Shown: in pieces, positions 1 through 7,876 of the stretch
Numbering within the stretch: the stretch's first letter is position 1
Layout: every line of letters begins with the position of its first letter
Source: DATMQA01 sp035566895
Lineage (GTDB): Bacteria; Verrucomicrobiota; Verrucomicrobiia; Limisphaerales; UBA8199
Reading direction: 5' to 3'
Length of the DNA: 34,794 nt
Assembly: GCA_035566895.1 (NCBI GenBank)
Contig: DATMQA010000053.1
Coordinates: forward strand, 1 to 34,794
The notes under the pieces: generated by a model
The model's database searches: none
What the model was told of the DNA's origin: nothing
What the model saw: the letters and a program-made list of their open reading frames with translations, nothing else
Program-made: the position numbers and the translations under genes

Positions 1-39
1 TCCTGTCCACCAAGTACATACGCATTCATAAAAACCGGC

Positions 40-55
40 TGGCATTGCGAGTGCT
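40..55 (+). promoter_or_regulatory. Candidate sigma-54 promoter upstream of APC permease
   Basis: The sequence TGGCAT-TGCGA-GTGCT matches the -24/-12 consensus TGGCAC-N5-TTGCW, with the diagnostic GG (41-42) and GC (53-54) exactly 10 bp apart. It lies about 210 bp upstream of the permease start. The -12 half is GTGC rather than TTGC, as in the glnA site of this window. Activator sites would lie outside the window. The rest of 1-265 holds no gene that I can support, only a small inverted repeat (ACGCCA/TGGCGT, 162-182). One short motif can arise by chance, so this rests mainly on the other two sites seen near nitrogen genes. Confidence 0.45.
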
Positions 56-265
56 TAGAGGCAAAAACAACCGCAAATCAACGTGAACAAACATCTAAAC
101 GAAACGAAGTCCACGCCGAAAATCAGCAATGGCTTGGGCCAGTTGGAAGGCATAGGAACCAACGCCACGCGAGTGATGGCGTCGGAACGGAGGGAAGCAG
201 TGAGGGAACAAACTGAAGACTAAACGCAACCAATAAAAGTCCGAACAAACAGAGAACCAAAACAT

Positions 266-2284
266 ATGGCAAACGCACAACCAACAAACTCAGGCGGTGG
301 AGATAAACCCGCTACAACCAAAGCAACGCTGGGTTTAACCGGCCTCACCGTAAACGCAATGGCGCTGATTGCGCCGGGTGCTTTCTTGTGGCTAACCTTC
401 CAAATGCAATCCCTCTACGGCGCGCCGATGGCGGGTTGCGCCATGTGGTTTGGCATCCTTGGCGCGCTGCTGCTGTGCTTCGCGACGGCGATCAGCTATG
501 CGGAACTGTCGAAGCTTTTTCCGGGGGCCGGCTCTTCCTACCTGTATGCCGAGCAGGCCTTCCTTTCCAAGACCAAGGCCTACAAATTCGCGCGCATCGC
601 GAAATTCTTCACCGGCTGGGCCAGCCACCTCTACTACTGGGTTTATCCCGGGTGTATGGTGGGGGTTACGGCGATTCTGGGTGGCTACCTATGCAGCCAA
701 TTCTGGCCGAACACGTTCAGCGGCACTTACAACAGCCCGCTGTTCATGTGGCTGTTCTGTATCGTGTTCGCAGTGGGAGTCGGTTACATCGCTTTCCGCG
801 GAGTCAACGGCTCGACCGGGGTCAACGTGGCCATCAACATCATCCAGATCAGCGCGCTGATCGTTTTCTCGATCATTGCGATCGCCTATCGATCGAGTCA
901 TCCGGAAGGTGCGTCGGCGATTCACTTATCCGGCGGCACGGCGATTACTTACAACGTCGATCAGGTCAATGTGATGGACGATAAGGGCAAGCCCGTGCAA
1001 GACACCTGGGCGGACAACTCGCCCAAGACCGACGACAAGGGCCAGCCGGTCATTAAACAACAGGATCGCACCGTTGCCAAAGACGACCTGGACAAGACCA
1101 AGAACACGGACGCGGCGGTCCTGGGCGCTTTGACCGCCATGGGCCTCGGCGAGGGCGACCCCTATCCGGCCTGGCAGAAGGGCGATGGCGGCAAACTCAA
1201 GGTCGACAAGGACGGTCATGCGATTGCTGATCCGTTCACGATCAGCTACAAAGACGCGTTCACGGGCAAAGGCGACGCCAAGGATCCGCTGACCTTCAAC
1301 AACCATTCCTCCGCCATCTCAGTCGTGGCGCCGCATGGGTTCAGCTTCATGTTCATCCAGGCCTGTATCGCCATTCTCATCCTGGTCGGTTTCGAGTCGG
1401 TCACGGCGATGGGCGAAGAGGCCAAGAACGCCAGACGCGACATCCCGCGCGCGGTGTTGCTCTCGCTGGTGATTCAGGGCGCCATCTGCTACCTGTTCGA
1501 GTACTTTGCCGCTAATTATCTGCTCAACAGCGGCTACACGATGTCCAATGCCGGAGCTTCGGGTGCGCCACTGGGCGACATGATGCTGATCACCGGCACG
1601 TGGCTGTTCGGAAGCGCGGCGGCCGGCAAGGCCTTCATGCTGATCCAGGCGGGCACCGTGTTCCTGGCGCTCATCGGCACGACCTTGTCCTGCATCAACA
1701 CCGGCGCCCGCGTAACCTACGCGATGGGCCGCGACGAGGAAGTTCCCTCGCACTTTGGCCTGGTCCATGGCCGGACGCTCTCACCGCACCGCGCGATTTG
1801 GACGCTGGTGGTCATCTCGATCATTATCGGGATCATTTCGGTGACCGTTTACCTGGGTGGACAATCCTCCGACCTGGCGGCGTTGGACAAGCATAACCCG
1901 TGGTACAGCATCGGCATCTTCTCGCCGCATGCCTATACCTGGCTGCCCAACACCTTGCTGATCATCACGCTGATCAGCAACTTCGGAACGTTCCTGCTCT
2001 ACATGACCACTTGCGTGATCGCGATTGTGGCGTTCAAAGAGCACCACAGCTTCAACGGCTTCAAACACTTCTTTGTGCCGCTTTTCGGCCTGGTGGCGAA
2101 CTTTGTTTGCATGTTGTTCTACCTGGTCGGGCCGTTCTTCGTGCCGGGCATGAGTAAGAAGGAGCCTTACATCGCCCTATTGGTGGCCGCCGCCTGGGGC
2201 ATCTACGGGCTGATTTACTTCAAGAAACGCAGCGCCCAGGTTGGCAAGCCGGTGTACCTTAGCGAGAAACCCGCTTTAGGGTAA
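266..2284 (+). CDS. APC-superfamily amino acid permease with large TM5-TM6 insertion
   Basis: Inner-membrane transporter of the amino acid-polyamine-organocation superfamily, 672 aa against about 450-550 aa usual. Hydrophobic segments lie near residues 28-48, 58-77, 122-145, 159-177 and 188-208, then 358-378, 396-420, 450-475, 510-530 and further on. The family hallmark at TM6 and the following cytoplasmic loop is clear (GFESVTAMGEEAKNARRDIP, about 375-394). Residues about 209-357 form a hydrophilic stretch rich in Asp, Lys and Gly between TM5 and TM6. In the APC topology this loop faces outside the cytoplasm, so it would be an extracytoplasmic domain. Substrate cannot be read from the sequence. 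A candidate sigma-54 promoter upstream hints at control by nitrogen status. The ATG at 266 precedes TM1 by a normal short N-terminus, without an obvious ribosome binding site. A terminator follows at 2310. Confidence 0.9.
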   Translation: MANAQPTNSGGGDKPATTKATLGLTGLTVNAMALIAPGAFLWLTFQMQSLYGAPMAGCAMWFGILGALLLCFATAISYAELSKLFPGAGSSYLYAEQAFLSKTKAYKFARIAKFFTGWASHLYYWVYPGCMVGVTAILGGYLCSQFWPNTFSGTYNSPLFMWLFCIVFAVGVGYIAFRGVNGSTGVNVAINIIQISALIVFSIIAIAYRSSHPEGASAIHLSGGTAITYNVDQVNVMDDKGKPVQDTWADNSPKTDDKGQPVIKQQDRTVAKDDLDKTKNTDAAVLGALTAMGLGEGDPYPAWQKGDGGKLKVDKDGHAIADPFTISYKDAFTGKGDAKDPLTFNNHSSAISVVAPHGFSFMFIQACIAILILVGFESVTAMGEEAKNARRDIPRAVLLSLVIQGAICYLFEYFAANYLLNSGYTMSNAGASGAPLGDMMLITGTWLFGSAAAGKAFMLIQAGTVFLALIGTTLSCINTGARVTYAMGRDEEVPSHFGLVHGRTLSPHRAIWTLVVISIIIGIISVTVYLGGQSSDLAALDKHNPWYSIGIFSPHAYTWLPNTLLIITLISNFGTFLLYMTTCVIAIVAFKEHHSFNGFKHFFVPLFGLVANFVCMLFYLVGPFFVPGMSKKEPYIALLVAAAWGIYGLIYFKKRSAQVGKPVYLSEKPALG

Positions 2285-2309
2285 GCTAGTAGGAGAAGCG
2301 CATAAACAG

Positions 2310-2337
2310 ACCCGGCTGTCCGCAAGGGCAGCCGGGT
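2310..2337 (+). terminator. Hairpin terminator after the APC permease
   Basis: A perfect 9-bp stem (ACCCGGCTG / CAGCCGGGT) with a 10-nt loop starts 25 bp after the permease stop codon and is followed by TTTC. This is a reasonable intrinsic terminator, although the T tract is short. Confidence 0.7.
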
Positions 2338-2362
2338 TTCGCCGTCGAAGGACGCGCCAAGG

Positions 2363-2475
2363 AAAAACTCCAAATTCCAAACACCAAACTTCAGAGAAAC
2401 TTCAAGCTTCAACCTCCAATTCGGGATTCTCGCACACTGGGCGCTGGAGCTTGGATTTAGGAATTTGGAGTTTTT
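2363..2475. repeat. Word-type inverted repeat, copy 1 (TCCAAATTCC word)
   Basis: Outer arms AAAAACTCCAAATTCC (2363-2378) and GGAATTTGGAGTTTTT (2460-2475) are perfectly complementary over 16 bp. The interior repeats degenerate copies of the same word (CCAAACACCAAAC, CTTCAAGCTTCAACCTCCAA, GGAGCTTGGATTT). A second, better preserved copy is at 24507-24690. It sits between a terminator and the kinase gene and ends in an eight-T run. Function unknown; a dispersed non-coding element is the simplest reading. Confidence 0.75.
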
Positions 2476-2556
2476 TTTCCTCACTTCGACGCCCAGAGCG
2501 TTTGATACTGTGTTCTGGATTACGATTGAGATTCCGATTAGGATTGCGGCCACGAC

Positions 2557-4317
2557 ATGAAAGTAAAGTGCCACCAGCTTTCCTGCGCGGGCTCTGTCCG
2601 CGAGCATAACGAGGATTTCCTGCTGTTTTGGGAGCCGGAGGATTTTGAAATGACCCAGAAGTCCGGCAGCCTGGCGGTGCTGGCCGACGGTGTTGGCGGG
2701 GAAGGCAATGGCGAGATTGCCAGCCGGATGGCGGCGGAAACCGCCCTGGCCATTTTCAAGGAAGCCAAACCGGAAACTCCGGCAAATGATCTGGTTCGCA
2801 ACATGTTCGACACAGCCGCGGCGAAGGTGTTTCAGGCGGCGCAAAATAACGGGCGGATGGCGACGACTTTGCTCGCGTCGGTGTTTCGGCACGACAAAGT
2901 TACGATCGCGCACGTGGGGGATTCCCGGGCGTATCTCATCCGCGCCGGAAGGATTAAGCGGTTGACGTCCGACCACTCTTACACGGCGCTCCAGGTGAAG
3001 CTGGGCCTTTTACTGGAGCGCCAGGCGATGACCAGCCCTCACCGGTCCACCCTGACGCGCAGCATCGGTTACGAGCCGATGTGCCATTACGACATTACCA
3101 CCGAGCCGCTGACCCAGGGAGACGTGATCTTGCAATGCACCGATGGCCTCTATGGATTTCTGTTGGATGACGAAATCCTGGAAGCAGTGGTCAAATATCA
3201 TCCCGGCGAAGCCTGCAAACGCCTCATTGCCTTGGCGGAAAAGCGGCAGGTCAGTGACAACGTCTCGGTCCAGATTGTGCAGGTCTGGGACGTGGACCGA
3301 TCCAAGACAGCCAACCCGGGCGCGACCCGGATGACGGGGAGCGGCGGCCACGATCTCAATGTCGGCGCGGTCCTGGATGACCGGTTCGAAATCACCGACA
3401 TCATCGCCAAGAGCGGCATGGCTTCACTGTTCAAAGCCAAGGACCGAAAGACCGGCGCCGCGGTCGCGGTGAAAGTGCCTTACCTGCAAATCGAAAGCGA
3501 CCCGGCGGGCTTCGACCGGTTCCGCCGCGAGGAGGAAATCGGCCTGCAACTGGACCATCCTTACATTCTGAAATTCATCCCGGTTGAAAAGAAGAGCCGG
3601 CCCTACATCGTCATGGAGTACTTGGAAGGCCAGACCTTGAGCGAACTGCTGAAGAATGTGAGGCCTTTGCCCGAACCCGACGCGGTGAAGATCGCGAGCC
3701 GGATTTGCGAGGCGCTGGAGTATATGCACCAAAAGGGAGTGGTGCACCGGGACCTCAAGCCGCAGAACATCATGCTCTGCAACGACGGCACCATTCGCAT
3801 TATGGATTTCGGAATCGCCCGGTCGCAGCAGTCGCGCCGTCTCACCTTTGTCGGATTCACGCCGGCGATGGGCACGCCGGATTACATGGCCCCCGAGCAG
3901 GTGCGCGGCAGCCGGGGGGACCAACGGACCGACATCTACAGCCTGGGCGCGATCCTCTATGAGATGGCGACGGGGGAAACGCCCTTCGGCGGCGACAGCG
4001 CTTATGTTATCATGAACGCGCGCGTCACTGGCGACCCGGTCGCGCCGCGCAAAGTCAATCCGAAGATTACGCCGGTCCTGGAAGAAATCATCCTTCACGC
4101 GATGGAGCGCGACCCGAAAAGGCGCTACCAGTCCGCCGCGGAGATGAAACGCGAACTGGACAACTACGAGTTGGTGGAGATGACCAACCGCTACACCCGC
4201 TTGCAGGCGCCGCAGATCTGGAAGTCACGCTTCCGAATGGTGCCGATGATCATCGCTTTTGTGTTGTTGCAAGTCATCCTGTTTTTGCTGTTGATGCTGT
4301 ATTTCAAAAAGAAGTGA
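2557..4317 (+). CDS. Bifunctional PP2C phosphatase / Ser-Thr kinase, tail-anchored
   Basis: A 586-aa signalling protein with two opposing catalytic domains. Residues 1-245 are a PP2C-family phosphatase: metal-binding aspartates in HNED (D20), LADGVGG (D44), TDGL (D196) and SDNV (D234). Residues about 275-535 are a Hanks-type kinase: lysine K306 in VAVKV, HRDLKPQN (D399, N404), DFG (417-419) and APE (445-447). The glycine-rich loop is atypical (AKSGMAS, 284-290), with the first glycine replaced by Ala, but every catalytic residue is present. A single hydrophobic segment (about 562-582) followed by KKK ends the protein, so the catalytic part should stay in the cytoplasm on a C-terminal anchor. 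No sensor domain is visible. It could set its own phosphorylation state or that of unknown partners. The kinase and phosphatase assignments are firm; the substrate is unknown. Confidence 0.93.
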   Translation: MKVKCHQLSCAGSVREHNEDFLLFWEPEDFEMTQKSGSLAVLADGVGGEGNGEIASRMAAETALAIFKEAKPETPANDLVRNMFDTAAAKVFQAAQNNGRMATTLLASVFRHDKVTIAHVGDSRAYLIRAGRIKRLTSDHSYTALQVKLGLLLERQAMTSPHRSTLTRSIGYEPMCHYDITTEPLTQGDVILQCTDGLYGFLLDDEILEAVVKYHPGEACKRLIALAEKRQVSDNVSVQIVQVWDVDRSKTANPGATRMTGSGGHDLNVGAVLDDRFEITDIIAKSGMASLFKAKDRKTGAAVAVKVPYLQIESDPAGFDRFRREEEIGLQLDHPYILKFIPVEKKSRPYIVMEYLEGQTLSELLKNVRPLPEPDAVKIASRICEALEYMHQKGVVHRDLKPQNIMLCNDGTIRIMDFGIARSQQSRRLTFVGFTPAMGTPDYMAPEQVRGSRGDQRTDIYSLGAILYEMATGETPFGGDSAYVIMNARVTGDPVAPRKVNPKITPVLEEIILHAMERDPKRRYQSAAEMKRELDNYELVEMTNRYTRLQAPQIWKSRFRMVPMIIAFVLLQVILFLLLMLYFKKK

Positions 4318-4322
4318 GGGTA

Positions 4323-4349
4323 AGTCCGAAGACCGAAAGAAGCCGGACT
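4323..4349. terminator. Possible weak hairpin between convergent genes
   Basis: AGTCCG (4323-4328) and CGGACT (4344-4349) form a 6-bp inverted repeat in the 66-bp gap between the converging kinase and kdpE-like genes. No clear T run follows on either strand, so its role as a bidirectional terminator is only a suggestion. Confidence 0.25.
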
Positions 4350-4383
4350 CCGAAAACCTCACGAGGAGGACGAGTGGAGTAGC

Positions 4384-5088
4384 TCAACCTTCGGCCAAGC
4401 GGTAGCCCACGCCTGCCTCGGTAAGAAACAGCGGCGGAGCGGCGGGGTCTTGTTCCAGCTTTTCCCGCAACCGCGCCATGTAAACCCGCAAGTACTGGGT
4501 CTGATCTTCATGGGTGGCGCCCCAAATCTCGCGCAGAATCTGGCGATGGGTCAGCACCTTGCCTGAGTGTTGGATGAACAGGCGCAGCAGGTCGTATTCT
4601 TTAGCGGTCAACTTTACGGGCTGTCCTTTGACCGTCACCACACGGGTCGCAAGGTCCGCCGTGACGTCACCGAAGTGAAAGATCGGCTCATCGAACCGGG
4701 TCTTATGGTAACGCCGCAGCGCGGCCCGCATTCGCGCCAGCAGCTCGCCGGTATTGAAAGGTTTGGTCACATAATCATCAGCGCCGCAGTCGAGTGCTTC
4801 GATTTTTTCGGCTGCCCCCTCCTGGACGGTCACGATGATTACGGGGGCCTGCGTCCACTCCCGCAGTTGCTTGAGCACCTGGAGTCCGGTCATGTCCGGC
4901 AGGCCGAGGTCGAGGATGATGAGGTCGTGGGGATGCTGGGCGGCCTGGGCGAGCCCTTCCTGGCCGCTGCCCGCAGCGGTCACACGGTAACCGTTGGCCT
5001 CCAGCGCGATGGTCAGCAAGCGCTGGATTTGGGGCTCGTCGTCGATAGCGAGAACGGGGAGCGGGCCGGGAGCAGTGGAATTGTTCAC
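4384..5088 (-). CDS. kdpE: KdpE-like OmpR-family response regulator
   Basis: A 234-aa two-component regulator. The receiver domain (about 10-120) has the acidic pair D16-D17, phosphoacceptor D60 in ILDLGLPD and K109 in YVTKPF. A winged-helix OmpR/PhoB-type DNA-binding domain follows (about 135-230; LTAKEYDLLRLF, YLRVYMARLREKLE, GVGYRL). The start is placed at GTG 5088, which overlaps the stop of the upstream histidine kinase (the G-TG-A arrangement) and has a GGAAGAA stretch just upstream. An upstream ATG at 5133 would add 15 residues inside the kinase gene. In E. coli KdpE activates kdpFABC, the high-affinity potassium pump. No kdpFABC genes are in this window, so the target here is not established. 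Confidence 0.88.
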   Translation of the reverse strand: MNNSTAPGPLPVLAIDDEPQIQRLLTIALEANGYRVTAAGSGQEGLAQAAQHPHDLIILDLGLPDMTGLQVLKQLREWTQAPVIIVTVQEGAAEKIEALDCGADDYVTKPFNTGELLARMRAALRRYHKTRFDEPIFHFGDVTADLATRVVTVKGQPVKLTAKEYDLLRLFIQHSGKVLTHRQILREIWGATHEDQTQYLRVYMARLREKLEQDPAAPPLFLTEAGVGYRLAEG

Positions 5089-6305
5089 AAAGTTTCTTCC
5101 TGCAATTCTGGCGGCTCGGCGACCGGCAGGCAAATACAGAAAACGGCGCCGCCCTGTGGGCGGTTGCCGGCCCGGACGCTCCCGCCTTGCGCCTCGACGA
5201 AGCCCTTAACGATCGCCAGTCCCAGGCCGGTCCCGCCTGGTCTGGCCGTTGGTGCCCGGTGAAACAAGTCGAAGGCGCGGTCGATTTGGTCCGGCGGCAG
5301 CCCTGGCCCCCGATCCGCGACCTCCAGCACCAGCGTCGCTTCCTCGACCCGCGCTTCCACTTGAATCGGCGTTTCGGGGGGAGTATGCGTAGCGGCATTG
5401 ATCACCAAGTTGGCCAGGGCCTGTTCCATCAAAACAAAATCCGCCCGGACCAAAGGGATTCCGGCGGGGATCTGCTTTTGAACAGGGTGCCCGGCGAGCA
5501 AGCCCTCGACACCGCGCAGGGTCACTTTGACCAGCTCGGAAATGTCACACCAATCCAGCTTGGGCCGGAGTTGGCCGGACTGGAGCCTGGCGGCGCTAAG
5601 GAGGCTCTGGACCACCCGGTTGAGCCGCGCCGCCGCCGATTCGATCTCGCCGGTAAGGTTTTGCTGTGCCGCACTGAGGGCGCCAGAGGCCCGCAGGCTG
5701 CTGGCGGCGCTGGTGATGGCCGCGATGGGGGTGCGCAACTCATGGGAAACCGAGTTCAACAGCGTGCGGCCCAGCCGCTCGGATTCAGCGAGCAACCGGC
5801 TGTTGATCTCGGCCTCGCGGGTGCGCGCCTCGCGCTGCCTTTCCGCCGCCCGCTGTGCCCGCAGAAGCGCGGTTAACTGCCCGACAACCAACGCGACGAC
5901 AAAATACATCGCGCACATCATTTTGTCGTAGAAACTGCCGATGTGGAACGAGTACCGCGGCGGGGCAAACAGGAAATTCCAGCCGAGGGCAGTCAACGCC
6001 GTGCCAAGGAGAATCGGGCCGCGGCTGACAAACAGCGCGAGAAGCACCACCGCCAGCAGATACAGCAGAGCAATCGCCTGGTAACCAATCCATTGTTGCA
6101 ACCACAGGTTGAGCAACGAAACCCCGGCAAAGGTCATCAGCGCCAGCCCATACTGGAGCCAGGAGGAACCCATCGGTACGGGTGATCCATTCGTTCCGCC
6201 AGAGCCGGCGAGCGAAGACCCGGGTCCGGCGCGGTGCTCCCCGGCCGCCCCGCTCTGACTCGAGTCTGCCGCAAGTGCTGCGTTCTGGTGCGTCTGCTCT
6301 GACAT
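5085..6305 (-). CDS. KdpD-like sensor histidine kinase lacking the N-terminal KdpD/Usp half
   Basis: A 406-aa membrane histidine kinase, translationally coupled (4-base overlap) to the KdpE-like regulator. Four membrane helices (about 50-70, 76-93, 96-113, 129-148) correspond to the DUF4118 module of KdpD. Then come a coiled linker, the HisKA box with H188 (NSVSHELRTPIAAI), and a HATPase domain with N box (NLVINAATHTP), DRGPGLP and GTGLGLAIVKGF. Classical KdpD is about 900 aa. The roughly 400-residue cytoplasmic KdpD plus Usp region before the membrane helices is absent and replaced by about 48 low-complexity Ser/Gly/Ala residues. I chose the ATG at 6305; a TTG at 6350 in the same frame would add 15 residues. 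The gene diverges from its upstream neighbour, so no missing N-terminal half is encoded next door. Confidence 0.85.
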   Translation of the reverse strand: MSEQTHQNAALAADSSQSGAAGEHRAGPGSSLAGSGGTNGSPVPMGSSWLQYGLALMTFAGVSLLNLWLQQWIGYQAIALLYLLAVVLLALFVSRGPILLGTALTALGWNFLFAPPRYSFHIGSFYDKMMCAMYFVVALVVGQLTALLRAQRAAERQREARTREAEINSRLLAESERLGRTLLNSVSHELRTPIAAITSAASSLRASGALSAAQQNLTGEIESAAARLNRVVQSLLSAARLQSGQLRPKLDWCDISELVKVTLRGVEGLLAGHPVQKQIPAGIPLVRADFVLMEQALANLVINAATHTPPETPIQVEARVEEATLVLEVADRGPGLPPDQIDRAFDLFHRAPTARPGGTGLGLAIVKGFVEAQGGSVRAGNRPQGGAVFCICLPVAEPPELQEETL

Positions 6306-6448
6306 GGCCGCCGAAGGTACACCGTTCACGGAAATGGGCGCCAGCAACAACTTCGAGACTGTCCGCCAAGGCGCGGTGGCATCGTGCCTGCTATGGCCTA
6401 AGAACCCGCGCCCTTGAGTGGGAGCAGGGATAGAAAAACATTGTTTTT

Positions 6449-7219
6449 ATGAACACACAAATCGGTTTGGAGAAATGCCTGCCTTTCATCAGCTCCGAGC
6501 TGCAGCCGGGCGGCACGCCACCGGTTTTCGCAAGGGAAGTTCCGTCGCGGCTGGCCGTAACCGTTTCCCGACAGACCGGCTCGGGCGCGCATACGGTGGG
6601 TGAAAAGCTGGCGGAGTATTTGCAGGCGCACGCCCCCAAAGACGCGCCCCCCTGGCAGCTCTTCGACCGGGATCTGGCGGAGAAAGTCCTGGAGGATCAT
6701 AATCTGCCGCGGAGACTGGCGCAGTTCATGCCCGAAGACCGCGTTTCCGAGATGGCGGATGCCCTGGATGAGTTGCTCGGAGCCCATCCGCCCTCCTGGA
6801 GGCTGGTACAGCAAACCGCCGAGACGATCCTGCAACTCGCCGAGCGGGGCAACGTAATCCTCATCGGCCGCGGCGCCAATATCGTCACGAGCAAACTCGA
6901 GCACGTCTTTCACGTGCGGCTAATCGGCTCGCTGGAAAGGCGCGTCGAACGGATTCAGCAGCTCCGAGGCGTGGGAAGAAAAGCGGCTCTGGCATTCATC
7001 CGGAAGGAAGATCGGGGCCGGCGGCGTTACTTGAAAAAATACTTCGGCCAGGATCTCGATGATCCCCGCCTCTACCATTTGGTAATCAACACCGACCTGG
7101 TGACCTTTGAAAAGGCCGCGCGCATGATTGCGGAGGCGGCCCTAAGCGGCCTTCACCGAAGAACTCCGGAGGCCGCGCCAGACCGGCGAGTCACCCGCCG
7201 GGCGGAGGCCTTCCTTTGA
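6449..7219 (+). CDS. Cytidylate kinase-like family protein
   Basis: A 256-aa protein resembling the cytidylate-kinase-like (Cytidylate_kin2) P-loop family. It has the phosphate-binding segment SRQTGSGAHTVG (about 40-51), the acceptor-side FDRDLAEKVLEDH, the central ILIGRGANIV strand-loop and the arginine-rich lid region ERRVERIQQLRGV...RKEDRGRRRYLKKYFG, which normally contacts phosphates. The biological substrate of this family is not settled. It ends one base before the GTG start of the P-II-like gene, so the two are probably co-transcribed. Residues after about 232 are a basic tail of low conservation. Confidence 0.8.
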   Translation: MNTQIGLEKCLPFISSELQPGGTPPVFAREVPSRLAVTVSRQTGSGAHTVGEKLAEYLQAHAPKDAPPWQLFDRDLAEKVLEDHNLPRRLAQFMPEDRVSEMADALDELLGAHPPSWRLVQQTAETILQLAERGNVILIGRGANIVTSKLEHVFHVRLIGSLERRVERIQQLRGVGRKAALAFIRKEDRGRRRYLKKYFGQDLDDPRLYHLVINTDLVTFEKAARMIAEAALSGLHRRTPEAAPDRRVTRRAEAFL

Positions 7220-7220
7220 C

Positions 7221-7559
7221 GTGAAAAAGATCGAGACCATCGTCAAACCGTACCAACTCAACCGTGTCAAAGATGCCCTGAACGAGGCGGGCTTGTACGG
7301 CTTGACCGTCAGTGAGATCAGGGGATTTGGGCCTAAATGGGGGACCCTAAAAGTCATTCGCGACGGTGAATACAAAAGTGAGATGTTACGTAGGCTCAGA
7401 GTGGAAATCATCGTTCCGGACAACGATGCCGCCTTTGCGATAACAGCCATGGCCAAAGGAGCGGGTTCCGGCTGCACGGAAGACCCGAAAATCATCGTCA
7501 GCACGGTAGAGCAGGCCCTCCCTCTGCTTACAGAGGAAAGCCCAGACCAGGCCTCTTAG
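7221..7559 (+). CDS. Divergent P-II-like signalling protein
   Basis: A 112-aa protein that aligns end to end with GlnB/GlnK without gaps up to the T-loop, so numbering is direct. The fold-defining parts are kept (MKKIETIVKPYQL, GLTVSEIRGFG) and so are R47 and the uridylylation-site tyrosine Y51. However, Q39, which coordinates Mg-ATP and 2-oxoglutarate in canonical P-II, is Lys; Y46 is Ile; the B-loop TGKIGDGK becomes roughly SGCTEDPK; and the C-terminal RIR arginines that hold ATP phosphates become PLL. It has therefore probably lost or changed nucleotide/2-oxoglutarate sensing. The GTG start at 7221 lies one base after the kinase-like gene. A canonical P-II follows 317 bp downstream behind its own promoter. 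Heterotrimer formation or a new ligand are open possibilities. Confidence 0.85.
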   Translation: MKKIETIVKPYQLNRVKDALNEAGLYGLTVSEIRGFGPKWGTLKVIRDGEYKSEMLRRLRVEIIVPDNDAAFAITAMAKGAGSGCTEDPKIIVSTVEQALPLLTEESPDQAS

Positions 7560-7765
7560 CCATTCGGCTCGGAGAACCAGCTTCCTGCCGCGGAGAGTCC
7601 CCACATTTCAAAAAGCCGCCCACGATGGCTCCCGCGGCGACGTGTTCAATAAATGCCGCAGTGGACAAAATAAAACAGATAAACATGACATTAACACTAA
7701 TCCAAAAATAATTAACACAACGTAAATACACCGGATTCGCCGCGTTATTAAAATCTTATAAACGG

Positions 7766-7781
7766 TGGCATCGCCATTGCT
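7766..7781 (+). promoter_or_regulatory. Sigma-54 promoter for the P-II/amtB operon
   Basis: TGGCAT-CGCCA-TTGCT is a near-consensus -24/-12 element, with GG at 7767-7768 and GC at 7779-7780, 10 bp apart. Transcription would start near 7792, about 85 nt before the P-II start codon. The remainder of the 7560-7876 gap is AT-rich (about 7670-7760), as expected for an upstream activator region. I see no other gene there. NtrC-type control of glnK-amtB from sigma-54 promoters is well established in proteobacteria; here it is inferred from the site and context. Confidence 0.75.
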
Positions 7782-7876
7782 AAGGCTTGAATCAACCCAG
7801 CCGAATCGAATTCGGCGCGAGTGGACAAACCAGCAGGCGAGTCGCGGGACTTGCGAAACGAAAAAAAGAGAACCAG

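Noticed and set aside
926..1306. A 126-codon minus-strand frame opposite the APC insertion
   Set aside because: It is a shadow of the permease frame in GC-rich DNA; the permease frame is continuous with TM helices on both sides.
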